From Acipenser ruthenus (taxonomy: Eukaryota > Chordata > Actinopteri > Acipenseriformes > Acipenseridae), in assembly GCF_902713425.1 (NCBI RefSeq), contig NC_081198.1:20815188-20879187 (forward strand): a stretch of DNA of 64,000 nt, read 5' to 3'. Positions within the stretch are counted from its first letter, which is position 1, and each line of letters starts with the position of its first letter. Below are positions 47,465 through 56,579 of the stretch, piece after piece. The notes beneath the pieces are model-generated. The model ran no database searches, was not told the origin of the DNA, and saw only the letters and a program-made list of their open reading frames with translations. Position numbers and translations under genes: made by a program.

Positions 47465-50400
47465 ATGATTTCCATTACACGAGAGTAGATGTTAAAACTT
47501 CATGCTGATTTGAACTCGGCTCTCGCCAAGATAAGCACCAACTAAGACGTAGCTTTACAGTAAACTAATGTGATCCATATGTGTCTCCATCCATTTACGT
47601 TTCCTTCCATATGATGATGTAGATATCCTTCTGTCTGGTGTTAATGGCTGAAGTGTAATGCTGGCTCCAGGGATCAGCTTATTTTGCCTCCCTGGCGCAT
47701 CAGCACACACAACGGCTGCGATGCTGGCTCCGGGGATCAACCAAAGTGCGGCCTCCCCAGCGCATCAGCATGACAACCGTCTGGATTGAGCTAAGTAGGG
47801 TACATCTCTGGGGTTTTCAAGTGGGCACCTTCCATCCTCAGTGTTTCGTCGACTAGCCCACGACACCTCAAGAGGGCTCGACGGTGATTCTGGCGTCCCA
47901 GCATCACCCCCCTCCGTCCCCCACTCAACTCAGCCCAGCTTACTTACCTGTCCCCAGCCAGAATCTTTCCGTCTCAACCACAGCCAGTTGCTGCTCCTCT
48001 CTGCTGCTTCAGATAAGTTCTTCACTGTGCGACGCAACTCTTGGCCACTGAATCCGACGTCTCTGAGAAACCGGGTTGTAGAGTGTGCCACAAATCCTCG
48101 ACAACCCACTTCCACTGGGTAAACCCGAACTCTCCATCCTCGCTGTTCCGCTTCAGTGGCTAGTTGAGCATACCGCAGTTTCTTCCTCTCATACGCCTCA
48201 TCTACAGCATCCTCCCATGGCACTGTTAACTCTACCAGGTGAACAAGGCGTGCTGATCCAGACCACAAGACAATATCTGGTCGAAGGTTAGTGGTGGCAA
48301 TCTCAGGTGGAAAAATAAGCCGTTGACCAACATCTGCCAGCATATTCCAGTCTCTAGCAGCTTCCAGTTGTCCTGGGCGAGGATTGGTTTTAACACCTTT
48401 TCTTGGTGGTTGCTCTCCTGGGCGGAGGAATGTTGTCTTTTGTGTGTAATGTTTTGATGGAACAGGTGGCAACTTATTGGTCATGTTACGCTTGTCTTCC
48501 AATGCTAAAGCCAAACATTGCAGCACCTGGTCATGGCGCCAAGTAAACCGTCCTTGGCTAAGAGCCACCTTACATCCTGTCAAAATGTGCCTTAATGTTG
48601 CAGGTGTTGAACACAAAGGACATGAGGGATCCTCTCCTACCCAGAGGTTTAGGTTCTGTGGTGATGGGAGAACATCATATGTTGACCTGATGAGGAAACT
48701 GATCCTGCTCTGTTCCATTGACCATAGGTCTTGCCAGCCAATCTTGCGTTGTTCCACACTCTCCCATCTCATCCATTCTCCCTGTTTGGCCTGGGAAATG
48801 GCCTTTATACACCTCATCCTCTCCTCCTGCTTTTGCACCTCGTTGACTACCAGCTTCCTCCTTTGAGCTGGGGCCGCCTTGTGCCATGTAGGAGGAGTTG
48901 AACTGAAACCAAGACCCCCTCTTCCATGCTGAACTTGCCCCATGATATCACCAATTCGAAGGGCAGCCTTTGCATCTTCCACAGCTTTCTTTGCCGCCCA
49001 CTTTCTTCCAGTTTTCAACACAGGTGCTGCCTCCCTTACGCATTTATCGCGTGACTCTACTAAAGTCATTTCCAGTCTGACCTTGGCGCACTTAAACTCC
49101 TCGGTTAGAGCAGAGACTGGTAGCTGCAGTATTCCTTTACCATAAAGTCCCACTCTGCTGAGGCAGCGTGGAACTCCCAACCATTTCCTGATGTATGAAC
49201 TGATTAAAGCTTCCAGCTTCTCTACTGTTGTCAAAGAAACCTCGTACACAGTCAGTGGCCACAGCAACCTCGGCAGTAGACCAAACTGAAAGCACCAGAG
49301 TTTTAGTTTACCTGGTAGAGCGCAGCTGTCTATGCTCTTCAACCCTTCCACTGCTTGTTGTCTAACTTCTCCCACACGAACTGTGTCCTTTAGATCCCCG
49401 TCGTACCATCTCCCAAGACTCTTCACTGGCTTCTCAGACACTGTTGGTATTGCCTCACCATTAATGAAGAATGTTTTATCTACTACTTTGCCTTTAATTA
49501 TAGAGATGCTCCTTGATTTAGTGGGCTTGAATTGCATTCGTGCCCATTCAATGTTATTGGTTAATTTGCCCAATAATCGATTAGTGCAGGCTACTGTTGT
49601 AGTCATGGTTGTCATGTCATCCATGTATGCTCGAATTGGTGGTAGTCGCATTCCAGAAGCCAAGCGCTCTCCTCCTACTACCCATTTTGATGCCCTAATG
49701 ATTACTTCCATTGCCATGGTAAAAGCCAGTGGAGAAATGGTGCATCCTGCCATTATTCCAACCTCTAGGCATTGCCATGTAGTGCTGAATTCTGAAGTTG
49801 AAAAACTGAATTGTAAATCTCCAAAATAGGCTTTCACTAAATTTGTTATTGTCATCGGTACACTGAAAAAATCAAATGCTGCCCAAAGTAGTTCATGTGG
49901 CACTGAACCATATGCATTAGCCAAATCCAGGAATGTCACATGGAGCTCCTTCCTCTCCTTTTTAGCTGATTGAATTTGTTGCCAGATCACATTGATGTGT
50001 TCTAAGCAACCTGGGAAACCTGGAATGCCCGCTTTTTGTATTGAAGTGTCAATGAAGCAGTTCTTTAATAGGTAAGCTGACAATCTCTGAGCAATAATGC
50101 TGAAGAAAATCTTGCCTTCTACGTTTAATAGGGAAATGGGACGAAACTGACTGATGCTTGTAGAATCTTTTTCTTTAGGTATAAAGACTCCACCTGCTCG
50201 GCGCCATGCTCTTGGTACAACCTGTTTTTCCCATGTCACTTTCATCAATTTCCACAGAATTCGTAGAACTCCTGAAGCACTCTTGTACACTCTGTACGGA
50301 ACTCCATTAGGCCCTGGAGATGATGAAGCCCTTGCTTTTTTCACAGCTTGCTCTATTTCTTTCCACTTAGGTGCACAGTCCTCCATTTGGTATTCTGGTG

Positions 50401-51630
50401 GATTGATAGGTGGGATGTCTGACGGAATTGACATAGGCTCCTGCCTTTTTGAATCTGTATGTGTTTCCTCCAAATATCTCTCCAGCTCAACCTTAGTTGC
50501 TTTTAGTGTGCCATTCTTCTCACTGGTGAATAACTTCTTTACAAATTTGAATGGGTCTTTATAAAAGTTAGCTCTCGCACGCTCCTTCTTTTTGTAGCGT
50601 TTCCGTAGGCGCTCAGCTCTGCGCAATGTTGCAAGCTTATCTTTTATGACCCTTTGTAAGAGATTGAGTCCCTCCTTCTGACTTTGTTCTGCTCTTCTCC
50701 ATTGGTTCCTCAGCTGTCTCCTTTCTCTAACTAAGCGTTCAATCTCCTGCTGCCGTCTAGACTTTCCAGGAATAGTTTGTACTTTTTCCTTCCTTTTTTC
50801 AACTCCAAACCTCTCACTTCCATATGCGTAGATGATGTCCCCAAATTTATCCAGCTTCTTTTCAACTGTTCCACTTAATCTTTCCAATGCAACGCAGAGA
50901 TCTGTGTTTACTGTGTCCCATGCAGTTTTCTCACAAGCTCTTGGCCATTTAACTCCAGGCTTGTGCCCGTTGAGGTTCTTTTCTCTCTTATGCTGGTTTG
51001 TCTGACCGGGTTCACAAGGATCATTAGGTTCATCACTAACTGTGTCCATGCAAGTCCTCCTCACATCTATGACAGGGGTGCTGATATCCTGCGAACTGTG
51101 GTTTGCTTCCTGTCGCTGGATTTCATTCGACTGACTTGACTGACTTCGTAAGAAGTATTGATCAATGCGAGGCCCTTGTCCCTTCTCCCTCAAGCATTTC
51201 ATTCTCCCTTGATGAATCTTCAAACCCCTGACCGTTGTCGCCTTGCTCCAGCCGCAGACACAAACCTGGAGTTCCATGTCTTTGTTAACTGCAGATCTTG
51301 AACTAGTCTTTTGTGAAGTACTCTCCATACTCATATCCGTTTCCGTTCCTAAGTCGTTAACCGTGTTGTCCAACGTTGAGTCATCTTCCGCCCCCGCTCT
51401 CGCAGACTCTAGGGGTATTTTTCTCTTTAATTTCTTAGAAGCCTTGGGCGGGTGTCTCCAGCATCCTGTAAACACAGAGCTGGATACTGCCGACAAGGGT
51501 AGCTAACCCTTACCAGCCCCAATGGGGTCTCTTTCCTCCTGTCAGCTGTCTCTCCAGGCTGTCACAAGGTCTTTCCCTTGTTGCCAGCTGCACTATTCAC
51601 AGCAGTCACTGGACGTATCCAGATCTTCAT
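47465..51630 (-). mobile_element. RLE-type LINE (HERO/R2/NeSL-like), copy 1
   Basis: A 4164-bp unit: 3' UTR about 47467-47929, single ORF 47930-51496, 5' UTR of about 134 nt to 51630. There is no poly(A) tail; the RNA 3' end is near TGGAAATCAT. The 3' UTR holds an imperfect direct repeat (ATGCTGGCTCC...GGATCA...GCGCATCAGCA) near 47659-47772. The junction with the Keno 3' UTR suggests a short duplication of about ATTTA. The ORF plan (N-terminal zinc finger, reverse transcriptase, CCHC, restriction-like endonuclease) defines the RLE group; FLDLANAYGSVPH makes HERO the likeliest clade, but R2 or NeSL relatives (including U2-targeting Utopia) are not excluded. Confidence 0.85.
47930..51496 (-). 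CDS. RLE LINE polyprotein: zinc finger, RT, restriction-like endonuclease
   Basis: 1188 residues, complete. An N-terminal Cys/His cluster (C79, C81, H95, C101) is the likely DNA-binding finger. A basic helical region spans about 240-320. The reverse transcriptase shows SSPGPNGVP (392-400), FRPISLLNVEGK (451-462), FLDLANAYGS (522-531), GIMAGCTISPL (580-590) and catalytic YMDD (624-627). Then come a CCHC motif (C959, C962, H970, C975) and the endonuclease with RPD (D1074), E1089 in VELTVPWED and K1105/K1106, matching the PD-(D/E)XK fold of R2-type enzymes. No frameshift or stop is seen, so it looks functional. The single long ORF with a C-terminal endonuclease contrasts with the two-ORF, APE-type Keno host element. 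Confidence 0.92.
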   Translation of the reverse strand: MSAVSSSVFTGCWRHPPKASKKLKRKIPLESARAGAEDDSTLDNTVNDLGTETDMSMESTSQKTSSRSAVNKDMELQVCVCGWSKATTVRGLKIHQGRMKCLREKGQGPRIDQYFLRSQSSQSNEIQRQEANHSSQDISTPVIDVRRTCMDTVSDEPNDPCEPGQTNQHKREKNLNGHKPGVKWPRACEKTAWDTVNTDLCVALERLSGTVEKKLDKFGDIIYAYGSERFGVEKRKEKVQTIPGKSRRQQEIERLVRERRQLRNQWRRAEQSQKEGLNLLQRVIKDKLATLRRAERLRKRYKKKERARANFYKDPFKFVKKLFTSEKNGTLKATKVELERYLEETHTDSKRQEPMSIPSDIPPINPPEYQMEDCAPKWKEIEQAVKKARASSSPGPNGVPYRVYKSASGVLRILWKLMKVTWEKQVVPRAWRRAGGVFIPKEKDSTSISQFRPISLLNVEGKIFFSIIAQRLSAYLLKNCFIDTSIQKAGIPGFPGCLEHINVIWQQIQSAKKERKELHVTFLDLANAYGSVPHELLWAAFDFFSVPMTITNLVKAYFGDLQFSFSTSEFSTTWQCLEVGIMAGCTISPLAFTMAMEVIIRASKWVVGGERLASGMRLPPIRAYMDDMTTMTTTVACTNRLLGKLTNNIEWARMQFKPTKSRSISIIKGKVVDKTFFINGEAIPTVSEKPVKSLGRWYDGDLKDTVRVGEVRQQAVEGLKSIDSCALPGKLKLWCFQFGLLPRLLWPLTVYEVSLTTVEKLEALISSYIRKWLGVPRCLSRVGLYGKGILQLPVSALTEEFKCAKVRLEMTLVESRDKCVREAAPVLKTGRKWAAKKAVEDAKAALRIGDIMGQVQHGRGGLGFSSTPPTWHKAAPAQRRKLVVNEVQKQEERMRCIKAISQAKQGEWMRWESVEQRKIGWQDLWSMEQSRISFLIRSTYDVLPSPQNLNLWVGEDPSCPLCSTPATLRHILTGCKVALSQGRFTWRHDQVLQCLALALEDKRNMTNKLPPVPSKHYTQKTTFLRPGEQPPRKGVKTNPRPGQLEAARDWNMLADVGQRLIFPPEIATTNLRPDIVLWSGSARLVHLVELTVPWEDAVDEAYERKKLRYAQLATEAEQRGWRVRVYPVEVGCRGFVAHSTTRFLRDVGFSGQELRRTVKNLSEAAERSSNWLWLRRKDSGWGQVSKLG

Positions 51631-54600
51631 GATTTCCATTACACGAGAGTAGATGTTAAAACTTCATGCTGATTTGAACTCGGCTCTCGCCAAGATAAGC
51701 ACCAACTAAGACGTAGCTTTACAGTAAACTAATGTGATCCATATGTGTCTCCATCCATTTACGTTTCCTTCCATATGATGATGTAGATATCCTTCTGTCT
51801 GGTGTTAATGGCTGAAGTGTAATGCTGGCTCCAGGGATCAGCTTATTTTGCCTCCCTGGCGCATCAGCACACACAACGGCTGCGATGCTGGCTCCGGGGA
51901 TCAACCAAAGTGCGGCCTCCCCAGCGCATCAGCATGACAACCGTCTGGATTGAGCTAAGTAGGGTACATCTCTGGGGTTTTCAAGTGGGCACCTTCCATC
52001 CTCAGTGTTTCGTCGACTAGCCCACGACACCTCAAGAGGGCTCGACGGTGATTCTGGCGTCCCAGCATCACCCCCCTCCATCCCCCACTCAACTCAGCCC
52101 AGCTTACTTACCTGTCCCCAGCCAGAATCTTTCCGTCTCAACCACAGCCAGTTGCTGCTCCTCTCTGCTGCTTCAGATAAGTTCTTCACTGTGCGACGCA
52201 ACTCTTGGCCACTGAATCCGACGTCTCTGAGAAACCGGGTTGTAGAGTGTGCCACAAATCCTCGACAACCCACTTCCACTGGGTAAACCCGAACTCTCCA
52301 TCCTCGCTGTTCCGCTTCAGTGGCTAGTTGAGCATACCGCAGTTTCTTCCTCTCATACGCCTCATCTACAGCATCCTCCCATGGCACTGTTAACTCTACC
52401 AGGTGAACAAGGCGTGCTGATCCAGACCACAAGACAATATCTGGTCGAAGGTTAGTGGTGGCAATCTCAGGTGGAAAAATAAGCCGTTGACCAACATCTG
52501 CCAGCATATTCCAGTCTCTAGCAGCTTCCAGTTGTCCTGGGCGAGGATTGGTTTTAACACCTTTTCTTGGTGGTTGCTCTCCTGGGCGGAGGAATGTTGT
52601 CTTTTGTGTGTAATGTTTTGATGGAACAGGTGGCAACTTATTGGTCATGTTACGCTTGTCTTCCAATGCTAAAGCCAAACATTGCAGCACCTGGTCATGG
52701 CGCCAAGTAAACCGTCCTTGGCTAAGAGCCACCTTACATCCTGTCAAAATGTGCCTTAATGTTGCAGGTGTTGAACACAAAGGACATGAGGGATCCTCTC
52801 CTACCCAGAGGTTTAGGTTCTGTGGTGATGGGAGAACATCATATGTTGACCTGATGAGGAAACTGATCCTGCTCTGTTCCATTGACCATAGGTCTTGCCA
52901 GCCAATCTTGCGTTGTTCCACACTCTCCCATCTCATCCATTCTCCCTGTTTGGCCTGGGAAATGGCCTTTATACACCTCATCCTCTCCTCCTGCTTTTGC
53001 ACCTCGTTGACTACCAGCTTCCTCCTTTGAGCTGGGGCCGCCTTGTGCCATGTAGGAGGAGTTGAACTGAAACCAAGACCCCCTCTTCCATGCTGAACTT
53101 GCCCCATGATATCACCAATTCGAAGGGCAGCCTTTGCATCTTCCACAGCTTTCTTTGCCGCCCACTTTCTTCCAGTTTTCAACACAGGTGCTGCCTCCCT
53201 TACGCATTTATCGCGTGACTCTACTAAAGTCATTTCCAGTCTGACCTTGGCGCACTTAAACTCCTCGGTTAGAGCAGAGACTGGTAGCTGCAGTATTCCT
53301 TTACCATAAAGTCCCACTCTGCTGAGGCAGCGTGGAACTCCCAACCATTTCCTGATGTATGAACTGATTAAAGCTTCCAGCTTCTCTACTGTTGTCAAAG
53401 AAACCTCGTACACAGTCAGTGGCCACAGCAACCTCGGCAGTAGACCAAACTGAAAGCACCAGAGTTTTAGTTTACCTGGTAGAGCGCAGCTGTCTATGCT
53501 CTTCAACCCTTCCACTGCTTGTTGTCTAACTTCTCCCACACGAACTGTGTCCTTTAGATCCCCGTCGTACCATCTCCCAAGACTCTTCACTGGCTTCTCA
53601 GACACTGTTGGTATTGCCTCACCATTAATGAAGAATGTTTTATCTACTACTTTGCCTTTAATTATAGAGATGCTCCTTGATTTAGTGGGCTTGAATTGCA
53701 TTCGTGCCCATTCAATGTTATTGGTTAATTTGCCCAATAATCGATTAGTGCAGGCTACTGTTGTAGTCATGGTTGTCATGTCATCCATGTATGCTCGAAT
53801 TGGTGGTAGTCGCATTCCAGAAGCCAAGCGCTCTCCTCCTACTACCCATTTTGATGCCCTAATGATTACTTCCATTGCCATGGTAAAAGCCAGTGGAGAA
53901 ATGGTGCATCCTGCCATTATTCCAACCTCTAGGCATTGCCATGTAGTGCTGAATTCTGAAGTTGAAAAACTGAATTGTAAATCTCCAAAATAGGCTTTCA
54001 CTAAATTTGTTATTGTCATCGGTACACTGAAAAAATCAAATGCTGCCCAAAGTAGTTCATGTGGCACTGAACCATATGCATTAGCCAAATCCAGGAATGT
54101 CACATGGAGCTCCTTCCTCTCCTTTTTAGCTGATTGAATTTGTTGCCAGATCACATTGATGTGTTCTAAGCAACCTGGGAAACCTGGAATGCCCGCTTTT
54201 TGTATTGAAGTGTCAATGAAGCAGTTCTTTAATAGGTAAGCTGACAATCTCTGAGCAATAATGCTGAAGAAAATCTTGCCTTCTACGTTTAATAGGGAAA
54301 TGGGACGAAACTGACTGATGCTTGTAGAATCTTTTTCTTTAGGTATAAAGACTCCACCTGCTCGGCGCCATGCTCTTGGTACAACCTGTTTTTCCCATGT
54401 CACTTTCATCAATTTCCACAGAATTCGTAGAACTCCTGAAGCACTCTTGTACACTCTGTACGGAACTCCATTAGGCCCTGGAGATGATGAAGCCCTTGCT
54501 TTTTTCACAGCTTGCTCTATTTCTTTCCACTTAGGTGCACAGTCCTCCATTTGGTATTCTGGTGGATTGATAGGTGGGATGTCTGACGGAATTGACATAG

Positions 54601-55794
54601 GCTCCTGCCTTTTTGAATCTGTATGTGTTTCCTCCAAATATCTCTCCAGCTCAACCTTAGTTGCTTTTAGTGTGCCATTCTTCTCACTGGTGAATAACTT
54701 CTTTACAAATTTGAATGGGTCTTTATAAAAGTTAGCTCTCGCACGCTCCTTCTTTTTGTAGCGTTTCCGTAGGCGCTCAGCTCTGCGCAATGTTGCAAGC
54801 TTATCTTTTATGACCCTTTGTAAGAGATTGAGTCCCTCCTTCTGACTTTGTTCTGCTCTTCTCCATTGGTTCCTCAGCTGTCTCCTTTCTCTAACTAAGC
54901 GTTCAATCTCCTGCTGCCGTCTAGACTTTCCAGGAATAGTTTGTACTTTTTCCTTCCTTTTTTCAACTCCAAACCTCTCACTTCCATATGCGTAGATGAT
55001 GTCCCCAAATTTATCCAGCTTCTTTTCAACTGTTCCACTTAATCTTTCCAATGCAACGCAGAGATCTGTGTTTACTGTGTCCCATGCAGTTTTCTCACAA
55101 GCTCTTGGCCATTTAACTCCAGGCTTGTGCCCGTTGAGGTTCTTTTCTCTCTTATGCTGGTTTGTCTGACCGGGTTCACAAGGATCATTAGGTTCATCAC
55201 TAACTGTGTCCATGCAAGTCCTCCTCACATCTATGACAGGGGTGCTGATATCCTGCGAACTGTGGTTTGCTTCCTGTCGCTGGATTTCATTCGACTGACT
55301 TGACTGACTTCGTAAGAAGTATTGATCAATGCGAGGCCCTTGTCCCTTCTCCCTCAAGCATTTCATTCTCCCTTGATGAATCTTCAAACCCCTGACCGTT
55401 GTCGCCTTGCTCCAGCCGCAGACACAAACCTGGAGTTCCATGTCTTTGTTAACTGCAGATCTTGAACTAGTCTTTTGTGAAGTACTCTCCATACTCATAT
55501 CCGTTTCCGTTCCTAAGTCGTTAACCGTGTTGTCCAACGTTGAGTCATCTTCCGCCCCCGCTCTCGCAGACTCTAGGGGTATTTTTCTCTTTAATTTCTT
55601 AGAAGCCTTGGGCGGGTGTCTCCAGCATCCTGTAAACACAGAGCTGGATACTGCCGACAAGGGTAGCTAACCCTTACCAGCCCCAATGGGGTCTCTTTCC
55701 TCCTGTCAGCTGTCTCTCCAGGCTGTCACAAGGTCTTTCCCTTGTTGCCAGCTGCACTATTCACAGCAGTCACTGGACGTATCCAGATCTTCAT
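51631..55794 (-). mobile_element. RLE-type LINE, copy 2, head-to-tail with copy 1
   Basis: A second complete 4164-bp unit, joined directly to copy 1 with no intervening bases: GGACGTATCCAGATCTTC at the 5' edge of one runs into ATGATTTCCATTACACG at the 3' edge of the next. I can see only one difference between the units (CCGTCCCC at about 47914 versus CCATCCCC at about 52078, in the 3' UTR). This order could come from insertion of one copy at the end of another, from DNA-level duplication, or from an assembly error. Confidence 0.85.
52094..55660 (-). CDS. RLE LINE polyprotein, copy 2
   Basis: 1188 residues, with the same sequence as copy 1 as far as I can compare, including all zinc, RT and endonuclease residues. 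The lack of any amino-acid difference means the duplication is very recent, or kept identical by conversion. Its 3' UTR ends at the start of copy 1, so read-through transcripts would carry two elements. Confidence 0.92.
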   Translation of the reverse strand: MSAVSSSVFTGCWRHPPKASKKLKRKIPLESARAGAEDDSTLDNTVNDLGTETDMSMESTSQKTSSRSAVNKDMELQVCVCGWSKATTVRGLKIHQGRMKCLREKGQGPRIDQYFLRSQSSQSNEIQRQEANHSSQDISTPVIDVRRTCMDTVSDEPNDPCEPGQTNQHKREKNLNGHKPGVKWPRACEKTAWDTVNTDLCVALERLSGTVEKKLDKFGDIIYAYGSERFGVEKRKEKVQTIPGKSRRQQEIERLVRERRQLRNQWRRAEQSQKEGLNLLQRVIKDKLATLRRAERLRKRYKKKERARANFYKDPFKFVKKLFTSEKNGTLKATKVELERYLEETHTDSKRQEPMSIPSDIPPINPPEYQMEDCAPKWKEIEQAVKKARASSSPGPNGVPYRVYKSASGVLRILWKLMKVTWEKQVVPRAWRRAGGVFIPKEKDSTSISQFRPISLLNVEGKIFFSIIAQRLSAYLLKNCFIDTSIQKAGIPGFPGCLEHINVIWQQIQSAKKERKELHVTFLDLANAYGSVPHELLWAAFDFFSVPMTITNLVKAYFGDLQFSFSTSEFSTTWQCLEVGIMAGCTISPLAFTMAMEVIIRASKWVVGGERLASGMRLPPIRAYMDDMTTMTTTVACTNRLLGKLTNNIEWARMQFKPTKSRSISIIKGKVVDKTFFINGEAIPTVSEKPVKSLGRWYDGDLKDTVRVGEVRQQAVEGLKSIDSCALPGKLKLWCFQFGLLPRLLWPLTVYEVSLTTVEKLEALISSYIRKWLGVPRCLSRVGLYGKGILQLPVSALTEEFKCAKVRLEMTLVESRDKCVREAAPVLKTGRKWAAKKAVEDAKAALRIGDIMGQVQHGRGGLGFSSTPPTWHKAAPAQRRKLVVNEVQKQEERMRCIKAISQAKQGEWMRWESVEQRKIGWQDLWSMEQSRISFLIRSTYDVLPSPQNLNLWVGEDPSCPLCSTPATLRHILTGCKVALSQGRFTWRHDQVLQCLALALEDKRNMTNKLPPVPSKHYTQKTTFLRPGEQPPRKGVKTNPRPGQLEAARDWNMLADVGQRLIFPPEIATTNLRPDIVLWSGSARLVHLVELTVPWEDAVDEAYERKKLRYAQLATEAEQRGWRVRVYPVEVGCRGFVAHSTTRFLRDVGFSGQELRRTVKNLSEAAERSSNWLWLRRKDSGWGQVSKLG

Positions 55795-56047
55795 GATTTC
55801 CATTACACGAGAGTAGATGTTAAAACTTCATGCTGATTTGAACTCGGCTCTCGCCAAGATAAGCACCAACTAAGACGTAGCTTTACAGTAAACTAATGTG
55901 ATCCATATGTGTCTCCATCCATTTACGTTTCCTTCCATATGATGATGTAGATATCCTTCTGTCTGGTGTTAATGGCTGAAGTGTAATGCTGGCTCCAGGG
56001 ATCAGCTTATTTTGCCTCCCTGGCGCATCAGCACACACAACGGCTGC
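55795..56047 (-). mobile_element. RLE-type LINE, 3' fragment
   Basis: The last 253 bp of the same element, cut at ACAACGGCTGC within the 3' UTR repeat and then joined to the Keno 3' UTR at TATTTAAAATACA. On the sense strand it lies upstream of copies 2 and 1, so the array reads: truncated copy, full, full. A 5'-truncated first copy is the usual product of incomplete reverse transcription. Confidence 0.88.
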
Positions 56048-56579
56048 TATTTAAAATACATTTAAAAACACCAAGACAATTGTGCTTTGTACATGGTTAA
56101 AACAGACACAGATTAAAATCAACATGAAAAAAACCTGTGCTGCTTTAAAAGTGACTGGAAAAAAAGAACCATCTATAAAAAACCAGTGTTTGTGAGGGCC
56201 GGGGAGTGCTCTCTAAAAAAGTTCAAAAGTGAACATAAAACTAGATCTAAAACAGGGACAGGGGAAAAGGGACAGTGTATAGAACAGTGAGTTAAAATTC
56301 TAAAATTTTAAAACACTTAAAATGTAACTTTTAATAGTTTACATTAAAAATCTTAAAGATACATAAAACAAAACAAAACAAAATCAAATAAAACATTCAA
56401 CGTAAATCAAATAAAAGTCAATAAAACTGAAACAAAAAGACTACATAAAACCAGGGCACCGTTGAAAAAACGGTCATGCCAGCTAAAAAGGGCGGAATGC
56501 TGGCATGACAAAATAAATAAAAGGCTTAGCGGTGCCCCGTAGTCCCGCTCCTAGGAGCTAGCGGTTCCAGTTTTTTCCT

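Noticed and set aside
47465-55794. Assignment of the RLE element to Utopia, the known U2-targeting family
   Set aside because: It is inserted in the Keno 3' UTR, not in U2, and its RT motif FLDLANAYGS fits HERO-type elements better; kept only as an alternative.
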